DNA of 39,397 bases from an uncultured Pseudomonadota bacterium (lineage in GTDB: Bacteria > Pseudomonadota > Gammaproteobacteria > Ga0077536). The stretch lies in NCBI GenBank assembly GCA_903825645.1, contig CAIKBL010000075.1, forward strand, positions 1 to 39,397, read 5' to 3'. A program made the translations under genes and the position numbers. The notes under the pieces are model-generated. The model searched no databases and had not been told where the DNA came from. It saw nothing but the letters and a program-made list of their open reading frames with translations. How positions within the stretch are numbered: position 1 is the first letter of the stretch; the number at the start of each line of letters is the position of its first letter. Positions 1 to 7,770 of this stretch are shown in pieces.

Positions 1-1043
1 AACGCTATCTGACGCACAGCGTCCAGATCATTGCCGAGATCCCCACGTCGACAGCACGGGCGGCGAGATGCGCCTGGCAAGTCATCCCGGCCATCATTAA
101 GGCATGACTTTTATCCGCGCCGGGTCGATGACGCGCCGCCTGTCTGCGCGCCATCGATTACCTGACGGTCAACGCCAAACGGGCATATCCTCAGCGAGAC
201 CGACGCAGCGGCCGCTTGGCGACTGGGCTCAAGCCCGTATTCGGGCTCGCTTAAGTACCTGCGAATGATTGGTTATTAGGATTTTCGGCCCCGATGGGTT
301 CCACAAACAGGGTGTTCATGCGCCGCGCGGGTGCTGTGTTTTCTAGCTCTTTAAAGCATCCAGCACGACACGGCGAAAAAGCAACGCCGACGGCCGGATT
401 TCGGTTGGGCGGAATGTCCCGGTTAATCTTCGGGGGGTATTCTGAATTTTTAGCAACGGAGCCGATCCTGTCCGAGGTCCGCTCTAGCGGACTAGGTACG
501 AGCCTATATAGACAGTGATAAATAGACAATTTCATCGTCATTTTGCCGGTTTTTTTCAGGCGCATTCAACCTGTGGACGCTTAGTGCCGCTGATTCGGAG
601 AATGGACTCGACGCGACCATTGAACCCCTTAAACGAACATTATCAGAAAACGCGAAATCAAAAAAAAAGCGAGCGCCTCACTGGTTTGCAGAGTCTCATG
701 CGCGAGGCTACTCGCGTTTTTCGTGGGAAAGCGGCGTAATCAGTTAGCCTTTTGTTTATAACGGCGACCCGATTCTGCGTGAGGGAGGTAGATGATGCTG
801 ACGGCTTAACTTCAGCGCGAAATCCAGCCGATTCCGCGCGGGAGTCGCGGTGGCTAACCGCTTTTCGGCTTCTTGAGAAAAAACCTGTTTTGACGTCGGG
901 CGCGCCCATCGAAGCCGGTGCAACCTCTATTCTGACGCGTTATGCGGACGCCAAGGTAAGGTGACGGCCGCGCAAATCCTTGGCGGGCGGCGGCCTCTAA
1001 GAGGCCTAATGGCCGTTTTGTCAGTGGGGCGCGGCGCCGTGCA
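1..1043. other. No convincing gene; left-end region
   Basis: About 1 kb without a credible coding sequence. Open frames here are short, lie on both strands and have compositionally biased translations with no recognisable domain. Positions 225-247 hold two mutually exclusive hairpins: GGGCT (225-229) can pair with AGCCC (232-236), or AGCCCG (232-237) can pair with CGGGCT (242-247) around a TATT loop. No T-tract follows. A gene could run in from the left edge, but frames starting at base 1 close within about 120 bases without a motif I recognise. It may be decayed or intergenic DNA. Confidence 0.5.
992..1006 (-). terminator. Weak hairpin downstream of the lipocalin-like gene
   Basis: GGCCTC (992-997) and GAGGCC (1001-1006) form a perfect 6-bp stem with a 3-base loop. 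It lies about 40 bases past the stop of the minus-strand gene ending at 1044. There is no U-tract on the minus-strand transcript, so it is not a canonical intrinsic terminator. It may only protect a 3' end. Confidence 0.25.
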
Positions 1044-1442
1044 TTAGATGTCTGCGATTTTTTCCCAGTACAGGGCCCGTTGCTCGAGGCGATTACCCAC
1101 CGCCCGGGCCGGCGGGCGTAGGACCAGTCGGTTGCCCTCCAGCGTCACATCGCGCACCTGCGCTGAGCCCACCGGAATCGAAGGTGCCGAAGCATCGACC
1201 GTCGTAGTCAGCTGCTTTCCGTCAAAGGTGTAGTTGCCGCAATATGAATTGTATTCGCGCGTTGCACCCACCGGCAGCGAAGGCCGACCATCGCAGAGCA
1301 CAGCCATCATGCGTCCGTCCGCATTAAATCGGACCAGCCCCATCGCTTTTTCGCCACCATACGGCCCGGACAACGATTCACCTGCGTCATTTGAAACTTC
1401 ACCGCGCACCAGCACCCAGGTTCCCACGATTTCACTGTTCAT
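1044..1442 (-). CDS. Lipocalin-like domain protein
   Basis: A 132-residue soluble protein with no signal peptide or membrane segment. The opening IVGTWVLVRGE, then GLVRFNADGRMMAVL, and a C-terminal stretch of short alternating beta strands match the small lipocalin-like family (Lipocalin_5 type), whose members are mostly uncharacterised. I chose the ATG at 1442 over the one at 1451, because a GGAG lies nine bases before 1442 but directly abuts 1451. A still longer frame reaches 1595, overlaps the upstream gene and looks non-coding. It lies 83 bases downstream of the 490-residue conserved gene on the same strand and is probably co-transcribed. The ligand is unknown; family assignment is fairly good, function is open. 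Confidence 0.7.
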   Translation of the reverse strand: MNSEIVGTWVLVRGEVSNDAGESLSGPYGGEKAMGLVRFNADGRMMAVLCDGRPSLPVGATREYNSYCGNYTFDGKQLTTTVDASAPSIPVGSAQVRDVTLEGNRLVLRPPARAVGNRLEQRALYWEKIADI

Positions 1443-1525
1443 TGGGTTCATCTCCGAAAAAAAACAGGTAGTGGTCGTTCGCCGTGGGCCCCGAAATTCA
1501 GGCCCGCGGCAACACGCGCTATCAC

Positions 1526-2998
1526 TCAGTGATAGCCGAAGAGATGCCGGGTCTTGATGATCTCGGCCACCGCAGACGGCACCATACGTTCCCATTCGGT
1601 GTTGTCTCGTCCGATCTGTCGGAGCACATCTGGGGAATGGATCTGCAAGTATTCGTAATGAATGTCGATGAGAGGCATGATACTGCCCCGCTCGACGAAG
1701 TACTCGTAGAGCTTGCGTTCTGACGGCTCGATTTCCAACGAGTCGAGTGTGATAAGTTGATTTGTCGACGGATCGATAAACGGGTAGATCAAGAGCTTCA
1801 GGTTGCTCCGGAAGAGTCGTCCGAAATTTTCGACGATGCCGCCTTCCAGATTGCGGTAATGGGACGCGTTGAAAATCTCACGCAGGTTGCTGCCCCCCAT
1901 TGCCAATCCGATGGGGCGCGAGGTGTAGCGCGAGAGATAACTTGCGAGCTCATGGTACTGAAGGAAATTAGAGATCATGACGGTGTGGCCCGTGGTAGCC
2001 AAAATCTCTGCACGACTGATGAAATCGTCCAGATCGATCTCCGCGCCGGTGAGGAGGGAGCTCATGGGAATGCCGGCCGACTGCCCCATGGCTATGACAT
2101 CGATTTCCGCACCCGTGACAAGGTTGCCCATGGTCATCTCCATGACGCACACCGTTTCCCCGGGGACGATCCCACTCTCCTCACTTTCAAAGGCGCGGAG
2201 CGCCGAGGCGACGAGGTCTAAATTCACATGAGTCACCGGCCGGAAGCGGCCTCGCTCTACCAGTACGGGTTTCTTATAAAGCATATCGGAAGGTTGCAGA
2301 ACCTTGCCCGAGGCCGAAAACATTGCCGCCTGAGTCAGACCTAATTGGACGAGCCGTAAGCTCATCACGCGGTTGTCGACGGATGCGAAGCTCTCCCCGC
2401 TGAACTCAATGAGATCGATTTCAATCCGATGCGTACCCAAGCCGTCAAGCAGCGACTCAATCAGGCTCTCCGGCTGTCGTTGGAAATAACGCGTGCCGTA
2501 TACGAGATTGACGCCGACGATGCCGAGGGCTTCCTGCTGGAGTCCGTTCTCCAGATCCAACATCCGCACATGGAGAATGATCTGGCTGTCCGGGGTCGTC
2601 GGACTTGTCCGAAACTTGATGCCCATCCAGCCATGGCACTCGTTAGTGCCGCGGTAGTTGCGCGCGGAGACCGTGTCGGCAAACGCGAAATAGGAGGTCT
2701 CCTCGTTGCGTATTTCACCGAGACGTTCGACGTTAAGGTGCTGCTCGTGATCGAGCATCGCCTGCAGGCGATCTTGCGCCACATAGCGCACACACGGGCC
2801 GTAAATGGCGTCGCTCACCTTCATGTCATAGGCGGAAATGCTTTTCGCAATTGTGCCGGCGGCGCCACCGGCCTGAAAAAACCACCGGACGACCTCTTGG
2901 CCGGCACCGATTTCGGCGAAGGTCCCGTAATAGAGCTGATCTAAATTGCAGCGCCGCGCTTTTTCGAGTGCGGCGACAGGATGCGTCTTGATATCCAT
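1526..2998 (-). CDS. Large conserved protein of unknown function (490 aa)
   Basis: A 490-residue, apparently cytosolic protein with no signal peptide or transmembrane segment. The N-terminal third carries a strong signature around residues 25-65 (FAEIGAGQEVVRWFFQ, a GGAAGT loop, then SAYDMKVSDAIYG). I recall this from a conserved family in cyanobacteria and proteobacteria. From memory, database entries of that family carry conflicting transferred names (nicotinate-nucleotide adenylyltransferase, TonB-dependent receptor). Neither fits: I see no HIGH-type nucleotidyltransferase motif, no beta-barrel and no signal peptide. Balanced composition and full length argue for a functional gene. The neighbours are a PP2C phosphatase upstream (153-base gap) and a lipocalin-like gene downstream. 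No function is assigned. The ATG at 2998 lacks an obvious ribosome-binding site. Confidence 0.85.
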   Translation of the reverse strand: MDIKTHPVAALEKARRCNLDQLYYGTFAEIGAGQEVVRWFFQAGGAAGTIAKSISAYDMKVSDAIYGPCVRYVAQDRLQAMLDHEQHLNVERLGEIRNEETSYFAFADTVSARNYRGTNECHGWMGIKFRTSPTTPDSQIILHVRMLDLENGLQQEALGIVGVNLVYGTRYFQRQPESLIESLLDGLGTHRIEIDLIEFSGESFASVDNRVMSLRLVQLGLTQAAMFSASGKVLQPSDMLYKKPVLVERGRFRPVTHVNLDLVASALRAFESEESGIVPGETVCVMEMTMGNLVTGAEIDVIAMGQSAGIPMSSLLTGAEIDLDDFISRAEILATTGHTVMISNFLQYHELASYLSRYTSRPIGLAMGGSNLREIFNASHYRNLEGGIVENFGRLFRSNLKLLIYPFIDPSTNQLITLDSLEIEPSERKLYEYFVERGSIMPLIDIHYEYLQIHSPDVLRQIGRDNTEWERMVPSAVAEIIKTRHLFGYH

Positions 2999-3151
2999 GA
3001 GGTTGGTTGCTCGTTTCGAGGGCCGGACGATGCCAAAGCGACTAGTCTAGACTGGGGTGCCTCTTCTCGACAACGAATCTCGCCTGCCAGCGTCTTATCG
3101 TCTTTCGGGCCACACGGGCGCTCGCTGCCCCGCGTGTCTGGCGAGATGATC

Positions 3152-4582
3152 TCAGGGTTGTGCATGTGCAGAAGGGGCCGCCGCCGATGGGCTCACCAGC
3201 GTCGAGGGCGTGTCGTTGGCCGCGGGCAGCACCGGCAGGTCGCTGGCGGGGCGATCGATGACGCGCGGATCAGCGGCGTGGACGGGGCTCGCCGCGCCGC
3301 CTGAGGCGTGTAATGCGGCATCATTAGGATTCAGTTCGACGATTTCAATGGGTTTGCCGTCTCGCATGCCGGCGCGGTGCGCGCTCTCCGGGATGGCGTT
3401 AGACAGCCAGTTTCGAACCGTCAAGGCGGACTCCGCGAGGTAGGTGCGCCAAGAGGTCACGCCGGCGGCGGAGGTGCTTGCGGTGGACTCGGCGACCCAA
3501 GCATGGACTAGCGCCGGAGCATCCCCACGCATAAGCGTGAAGCCGAGGACGAAGGCTCCGGAAAGTGCGAGACACGCGATCAAGATCACCGCGACCTTCG
3601 CCACCGGGTTGAGACTTACGGGAAGTCCCTCCTCCGGATCTTCCGCGACGGGCGCGCGGATCTGGCCTCGCCCTTCGTGGCGGAGCGTCGGGATGGCGGC
3701 GAGGGGTTCACGGGTTTCGCCGCTGGCATTAAAAATCGGTCGCTCCCGCGCGACCCGACCGTTCAGTCGGGGGGTGAAGCTACCATCCACCGTCGTGATG
3801 GCGACACGGCAGACCCAGATCAGGGTCCGATCGTCTGCGGCTACCGCGGGTAAATCAGTGGCGGCTAATAGGGCGAGGGCGTGGACATCCCGCTCGTCGT
3901 TGTCCCGTTGCGTGAGTAACGTCTGAAACGCGGGACCCACGAACTGGCTGCGGGCGGTGCGCTGCGGGGTGATTGTGAGCGACATCCCGGTTTCGGTGCC
4001 TAAAATAGCCCAGTCGACTTTCGGCAAGGAAGCAATGCGCAGGCGCCTGGCCCACGCCCTGTCTGTGACGAACGCCAAGCCCTGGTTCTGTGCGTTGGGA
4101 TCGGCATCGGAGACGAGGTAGTCGTCCGCAAAGTCGACCACGCGCGGCGAGGCGCGGGAGGCCGAACCCGCAAGATAGCCACCATCACCAATCTGCACCG
4201 ACAAGCCGCCGGTAGGGCCGAGCAAGAGCGCGTTCAAGGTGCACTGGTAGTCACGTAGCTCCTCGGTGCCCGCGTGTGCGCGCAGCTGATCTCGCACGGC
4301 GATCAGACCTCGGATGATTTCGTCGTTTATCAAGGCGTCCGAGCGCTGCTCTTCAAGACGCGGTGTCAGACGGATGAGGACAGCAGCGAACGCCCGGGCG
4401 ACGATCGAGGCTCCTTCGTCAGACTGGGGCGCGGTACCGGTGCCGTCGGCGACGACCATAGCGAGCCACTGCCCGTTGGCACTGGCTTCTACGGCATGCG
4501 CATCCTGGCAGGGCGTGTGATCCCGCAGATGATTTTCGCTGGCCGCCGAAGCGGCCGCTATCTTCCAACGATTAACAGACAT
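3152..4582 (-). CDS. PP2C-family protein phosphatase with a C-terminal membrane segment
   Basis: A 476-residue PP2C-type (PP2C_2) serine/threonine phosphatase. Candidate metal-binding acidic residues are D27 in CQDAHAV, D46 in VVADGTG, D133 in IGDGGYL, and D250/D251 before LIWVCRV. These fit the Mn/Mg-dependent phosphatase core in the first ~260 residues. A basic, proline-containing linker follows, then one hydrophobic segment at about residues 327-350 (VAVILIACLALSGAFVLGF). The last ~125 residues are Ala/Ser/Pro-rich and low in complexity. The catalytic domain is thus probably cytoplasmic and tethered to the membrane, with the tail outside. No Ser/Thr kinase or FHA gene lies nearby, so the substrate is unknown. 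The start at 4582 has no clear Shine-Dalgarno sequence. Confidence 0.82.
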   Translation of the reverse strand: MSVNRWKIAAASAASENHLRDHTPCQDAHAVEASANGQWLAMVVADGTGTAPQSDEGASIVARAFAAVLIRLTPRLEEQRSDALINDEIIRGLIAVRDQLRAHAGTEELRDYQCTLNALLLGPTGGLSVQIGDGGYLAGSASRASPRVVDFADDYLVSDADPNAQNQGLAFVTDRAWARRLRIASLPKVDWAILGTETGMSLTITPQRTARSQFVGPAFQTLLTQRDNDERDVHALALLAATDLPAVAADDRTLIWVCRVAITTVDGSFTPRLNGRVARERPIFNASGETREPLAAIPTLRHEGRGQIRAPVAEDPEEGLPVSLNPVAKVAVILIACLALSGAFVLGFTLMRGDAPALVHAWVAESTASTSAAGVTSWRTYLAESALTVRNWLSNAIPESAHRAGMRDGKPIEIVELNPNDAALHASGGAASPVHAADPRVIDRPASDLPVLPAANDTPSTLVSPSAAAPSAHAQP

Positions 4583-5186
4583 AGCGTTGCGGGGCGGTGA
4601 GTGATCGAACGGGGTGGCGCCATTCTACTGCTCTTACAGGCACCTGCAAGACGCGCCCTGCGGGTAGCGTCGTCGTCGTCGGCGAGATTTTATCGTGAAA
4701 ATTTGCGTGCGACTCGCAGCCAGGCCAACCAATGGTCGGCGCCGAACAGGCACGAAAACGCCCGACGCTCGTTTTTTGAGGGGGGGCGTGAGGGGAACGG
4801 TGCCTATTTAGTTGGACGTCGGCCGTGCGAACTGACACAACCGGTGACGGGAAGCGCAATGTGCCATGATTGAGCGTCCTTTCGCGCGCTGTGCCAGGCG
4901 CGCGGGCACCGCGGGGCCGGGAGCGCTGGGTCGAAGCTTTTACGAGGAAAACAATGGCTGCGGCGGCCATCGGTCCTGGTTCCTCGGCGGACTGCGTGCG
5001 CAGCCACCAAGTCTTTATGCGGGATTGTCCGTACAATTTAAAGTCAAGTTCAGGGGGACCTGTTCGGTGACGACGGCATAGCGGCCGCGGGGAACACCAA
5101 GCGGTGTCTCGGGCGCTCGCAGGCGCTATCAATCCGCAGGGCGTGTCGAGAACGCGCTGCGCCAAGAAAAACTAGGGAGCCAAGCG
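4583..5186. other. 604-bp divergent intergenic region upstream of the nitrate locus
   Basis: This region separates the minus-strand phosphatase gene from the plus-strand nitrate reductase gene. No coding sequence is credible. It is long enough for a promoter and a regulated leader. At 4883-4909 two hairpins exclude each other: CGCGCGC (4883-4889) with GCGCGCG (4898-4904), or GTGCC (4891-4895) with GGCAC (4905-4909). A good ribosome-binding site, AGGGAG, ends eight or so bases before the ATG at 5187. I looked for a sigma-54 -24/-12 element and did not find a convincing one. Confidence 0.5.
4883..4909 (+). promoter_or_regulatory. Two mutually exclusive hairpins in the nitrate-locus leader
   Basis: The stem CGCGCGC/GCGCGCG has an 8-base loop. 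The competing stem GTGCC/GGCAC uses loop and 3'-arm bases of the first, so only one can form. This lies about 280 bases upstream of nasA. It may be a GC-rich coincidence or part of a regulated leader; assimilatory nitrate operons are often controlled by transcription antitermination. No U-tract follows. Confidence 0.25.
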
Positions 5187-7490
5187 ATGGCAATAATGAC
5201 CGAAGCTCCCGCAGAGCGGGTTGCTGAATTGAACAGCGCCATGCAATCGTCAACCGCCACGCGTACCTGCTGTCCCTTTTGTGGCGTGGGTTGCGGCGTC
5301 ATCGCGATCCCTGCGGGGAAGGCGGAGATCTCCATTAGCGGCGATCCCGCCCACCCGGCGAATTACGGGCAGCTGTGCAGAAAGGGGTTGGCGCTCGGCG
5401 ACACGTTAGGACTCTCGGCGCGGCTCCTTCATCCTATGCGCCGTGCAGAAGACGGACAATTTGCGCGGGTTTCGTGGGACTCGGCGCTAGACGACGTGGT
5501 GAATGGATTTGCCTCGATCATCGATCGGCATGGTCCAGATGCGGTCGCCTTCTACCTCTCGGGACAACTCCTCACAGAAGATTACTATGTGGCCAACAAA
5601 CTGATGAAAGGATTCATCGGTTCGGCAAACGTCGATACGAACTCGCGCCTTTGCATGGCGTCCGCGGTTGCTGGACACAAGCGCGCCTTTGGTGCCGATA
5701 CGGTACCCGGTTGTTATGAAGATTTCGATTTGGCCGAATTGGTCGTCCTGGTCGGGTCTAATGCCGCTTGGTGCCATCCGGTGCTGTACCAGCGGATCCG
5801 CGCGCGGAAATCGACGAATGCCAAATTGGTGATTGTCGATCCCCGCCGGACCGCGACCGCAGACGGGGCCGATTTGTTTCTCCCGATTGCCCCGGGTACC
5901 GATCAGGCGCTTTTTTCCGGGCTGCTCGTCCATCTCGCCCTGCACGATGTTTTGGATACGGATTATATTGCGCGGCATACGACGGGTTTTGATGCGGTCC
6001 TGGCCGATGCGAAGAAAAGCGTGCCGACGATTGAGGCCACGGCACAGGCTACCGGTCTTGCGCGTCGAGATGTCGCCGCTTTTTTCGCGCTATTTGCGGC
6101 GACGCCGCGGGTGGTGACCGCGTTTTCACAGGGCGTGAATCAGTCCGGGCAGGGCACCGATAAGGTTAATGCCATCCTGAACTGTCACCTCGCCACCGGG
6201 CGCATCGGAAAGCCTGGCGCCGCGCCCTTTTCGCTCACCGGGCAAACCAATGCGATGGGGGGGCGCGAGGTGGGTGGCCTCGCCAATATGCTCGCTGCCC
6301 ATATGGGATTTGAATCCGAAAATATTGAGCGCGTGCAACGTTTCTGGCGCGCGCCACGCATGGCGGTGCGCGAAGGTCTTAAAGCGGTCCAGATGCTGCA
6401 GGCGGTGGCCAGTGGCCAAATAAAAGCGTTATGGATAGCCGGCTCTAATCCCGCCGCCTCACTCCCCGAAGCTGATCGGATACGTGAGGCGCTCAGGAAG
6501 CTCGAACTGCTGGTGATCTCCGACAATAATCAATCGACTGACACGATTACGAGCGGCGCACACATTCTCCTGCCCGCCCTCGCCTGGGGTGAAAAAAGCG
6601 GCTCAGTGACAAATTCCGAGCGCGTCATTTCACGCCAACGGGCGTTTCTTAAGGCGCCCGGAGAGACGCGTCCGGATTGGGGGATTTTTGCCGAATTTGG
6701 CCGTCGAATGGGCTTTGACGGATTTGACTATGCGTCGGCAGCCGAGGTGTTTCGCGAACATGCGCACCTCTCGTGTTTTGAAAACAACGGAAAACGTGAT
6801 TTTGATATTGGCGCCCTTGCGGATCTAAGTGACGCGGGCTATGACACACTGGCACCTACGCAATGGCCGGCACGCGCCGATGAAACAAGCGGGTCGCGCC
6901 GATTCTTTGCGCAGGGCGGGTTTTTCACTCCTGATCGGAAAGCGAGATTCATTTTGCCGGCGCCTGCGTTGGGGTTGTGTGTTTCGGAAGCATTCCCCCT
7001 GCGGCTCAATACCGGACGGTCGCGGGATCAATGGCACACCATGACGCGCACGGGTCTGAGTGCGCGGCTCGCCCGGGATGTGGCCGAACCGGTGATGGAC
7101 GTCTGTCCGGAAGATGGGGTTGATGCCGGGCTGGTGGACGGCGGTTTTGCCCGTGTCACGACTGCGTGTGGATCTTGCATCCTGCGCGTTCGGATGACGG
7201 ATCGTCAGACGCGGGGGCATCTCTTCGTCCCTATTCACTGGACCGATGAGACCGCATCCGATGCACGAGTGGGCGCGCTGGTGGCGACCTGGCTTGATCC
7301 GGTTTCCGGCCAACCGGATCTAAAAACAACGCCGGCCAAGATCAAGCCGGTCACCTTTGCGCTGCAGGGATTGCTGCTGGCACGGGCAGCCCGTTATTAT
7401 GTCTCCCGATCTCTGGTGGACGCGTGTGGCGGTAGAGCACGCGGTCGCTTATCGTCTCGCGGGGGACGCGGATTCGACTGTCTGGCTTGA
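5187..7490 (+). CDS. nasA: Assimilatory nitrate reductase catalytic subunit, frameshifted near the 3' end
   Basis: This molybdopterin-dependent nitrate reductase (NasA/NarB type) reduces nitrate to nitrite in the cytoplasm. The N-terminus binds a [4Fe-4S] cluster through C29, C32 and C36 (in CCPFCGVGC) and C64 (in GQLCRKG). Molybdopterin-oxidoreductase motifs follow, including SRLCMASAVAGHK, NQSGQGTDKVNAI and a C-terminal MoCo-binding region near LNTGRSRDQWHTMTRTG. The frame stays homologous to about base 7388 (LQGLLLARAA). After that it reads 34 unrelated residues to a stop. The genuine continuation (SPDLWWTRVAVEHAVAYRL) sits in the next frame from about 7390, which implies a one-base insertion or equivalent. 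The BFD-type [2Fe-2S] domain often found at the NasA C-terminus is instead in the downstream enzyme. AGGGAG precedes the ATG at good spacing. Confidence 0.9.
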   Translation: MAIMTEAPAERVAELNSAMQSSTATRTCCPFCGVGCGVIAIPAGKAEISISGDPAHPANYGQLCRKGLALGDTLGLSARLLHPMRRAEDGQFARVSWDSALDDVVNGFASIIDRHGPDAVAFYLSGQLLTEDYYVANKLMKGFIGSANVDTNSRLCMASAVAGHKRAFGADTVPGCYEDFDLAELVVLVGSNAAWCHPVLYQRIRARKSTNAKLVIVDPRRTATADGADLFLPIAPGTDQALFSGLLVHLALHDVLDTDYIARHTTGFDAVLADAKKSVPTIEATAQATGLARRDVAAFFALFAATPRVVTAFSQGVNQSGQGTDKVNAILNCHLATGRIGKPGAAPFSLTGQTNAMGGREVGGLANMLAAHMGFESENIERVQRFWRAPRMAVREGLKAVQMLQAVASGQIKALWIAGSNPAASLPEADRIREALRKLELLVISDNNQSTDTITSGAHILLPALAWGEKSGSVTNSERVISRQRAFLKAPGETRPDWGIFAEFGRRMGFDGFDYASAAEVFREHAHLSCFENNGKRDFDIGALADLSDAGYDTLAPTQWPARADETSGSRRFFAQGGFFTPDRKARFILPAPALGLCVSEAFPLRLNTGRSRDQWHTMTRTGLSARLARDVAEPVMDVCPEDGVDAGLVDGGFARVTTACGSCILRVRMTDRQTRGHLFVPIHWTDETASDARVGALVATWLDPVSGQPDLKTTPAKIKPVTFALQGLLLARAARYYVSRSLVDACGGRARGRLSSRGGRGFDCLA

Positions 7491-7770
7491 TTTCTTTAGG
7501 CGCCTCTCGGCGGGCGCGACGCACCGAGAGTTCCTAATAGAGAAGGGCCGCGGTCTTCGCTGCGCGGCCTATTCAGCACAACGGGTGACCCATGCGCTAT
7601 TTCTGGGACACTGTGCCCAGGATTGGGAACCGACCCTCGCTTTTTTTCATCGGGATGGGACGGGTGCGACTGAGCGATTTCAGTTACTCGCTGCCGGGTC
7701 GGACCTTGGTGGAAATAAAGCTTCCCCTACGCGGCCGCAAGCAGCACGAAAACAGAATTATGGGGCGAGT
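7390..7770 (+). pseudogene. nasA: Displaced C-terminal segment of nitrate reductase, open into the next gene
   Basis: In the +1-shifted frame this stretch encodes SPDLWWTRVAVEHAVAYRL, LDFFRRLSAGA and FQLLAAGSD. These resemble the usual NasA C-terminal region (WW-R, a Y-LAG element, a final LLAG). No stop codon occurs between here and the ATG at 7771. If the frameshift at about 7388 were absent, NasA would run in frame into the downstream multidomain reductase as a chain of roughly 2100 residues. As the sequence stands, this segment is expressed only if ribosomes shift frame or start internally. Confidence 0.7.

Noticed and set aside
1526-2998. Naming the 490-residue protein a nicotinate-nucleotide adenylyltransferase or a TonB-dependent receptor
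   Set aside because: There is no HIGH-type nucleotidyltransferase motif, no signal peptide and no beta-barrel pattern. The names look like annotation carry-over.
4583-5186. A sigma-54 promoter for the nitrate locus
   Set aside because: No plus-strand site fits GG-N10-GC with the flanking TGGCAC and TTGC elements. The closest matches are on the wrong strand or have wrong spacing.
7380-7395. Programmed ribosomal frameshifting at the nasA 3' end
   Set aside because: There is no homopolymer slippery run, no typical +1 shift codon pair and no obvious stimulatory element. A mutation or a base-calling error is simpler.
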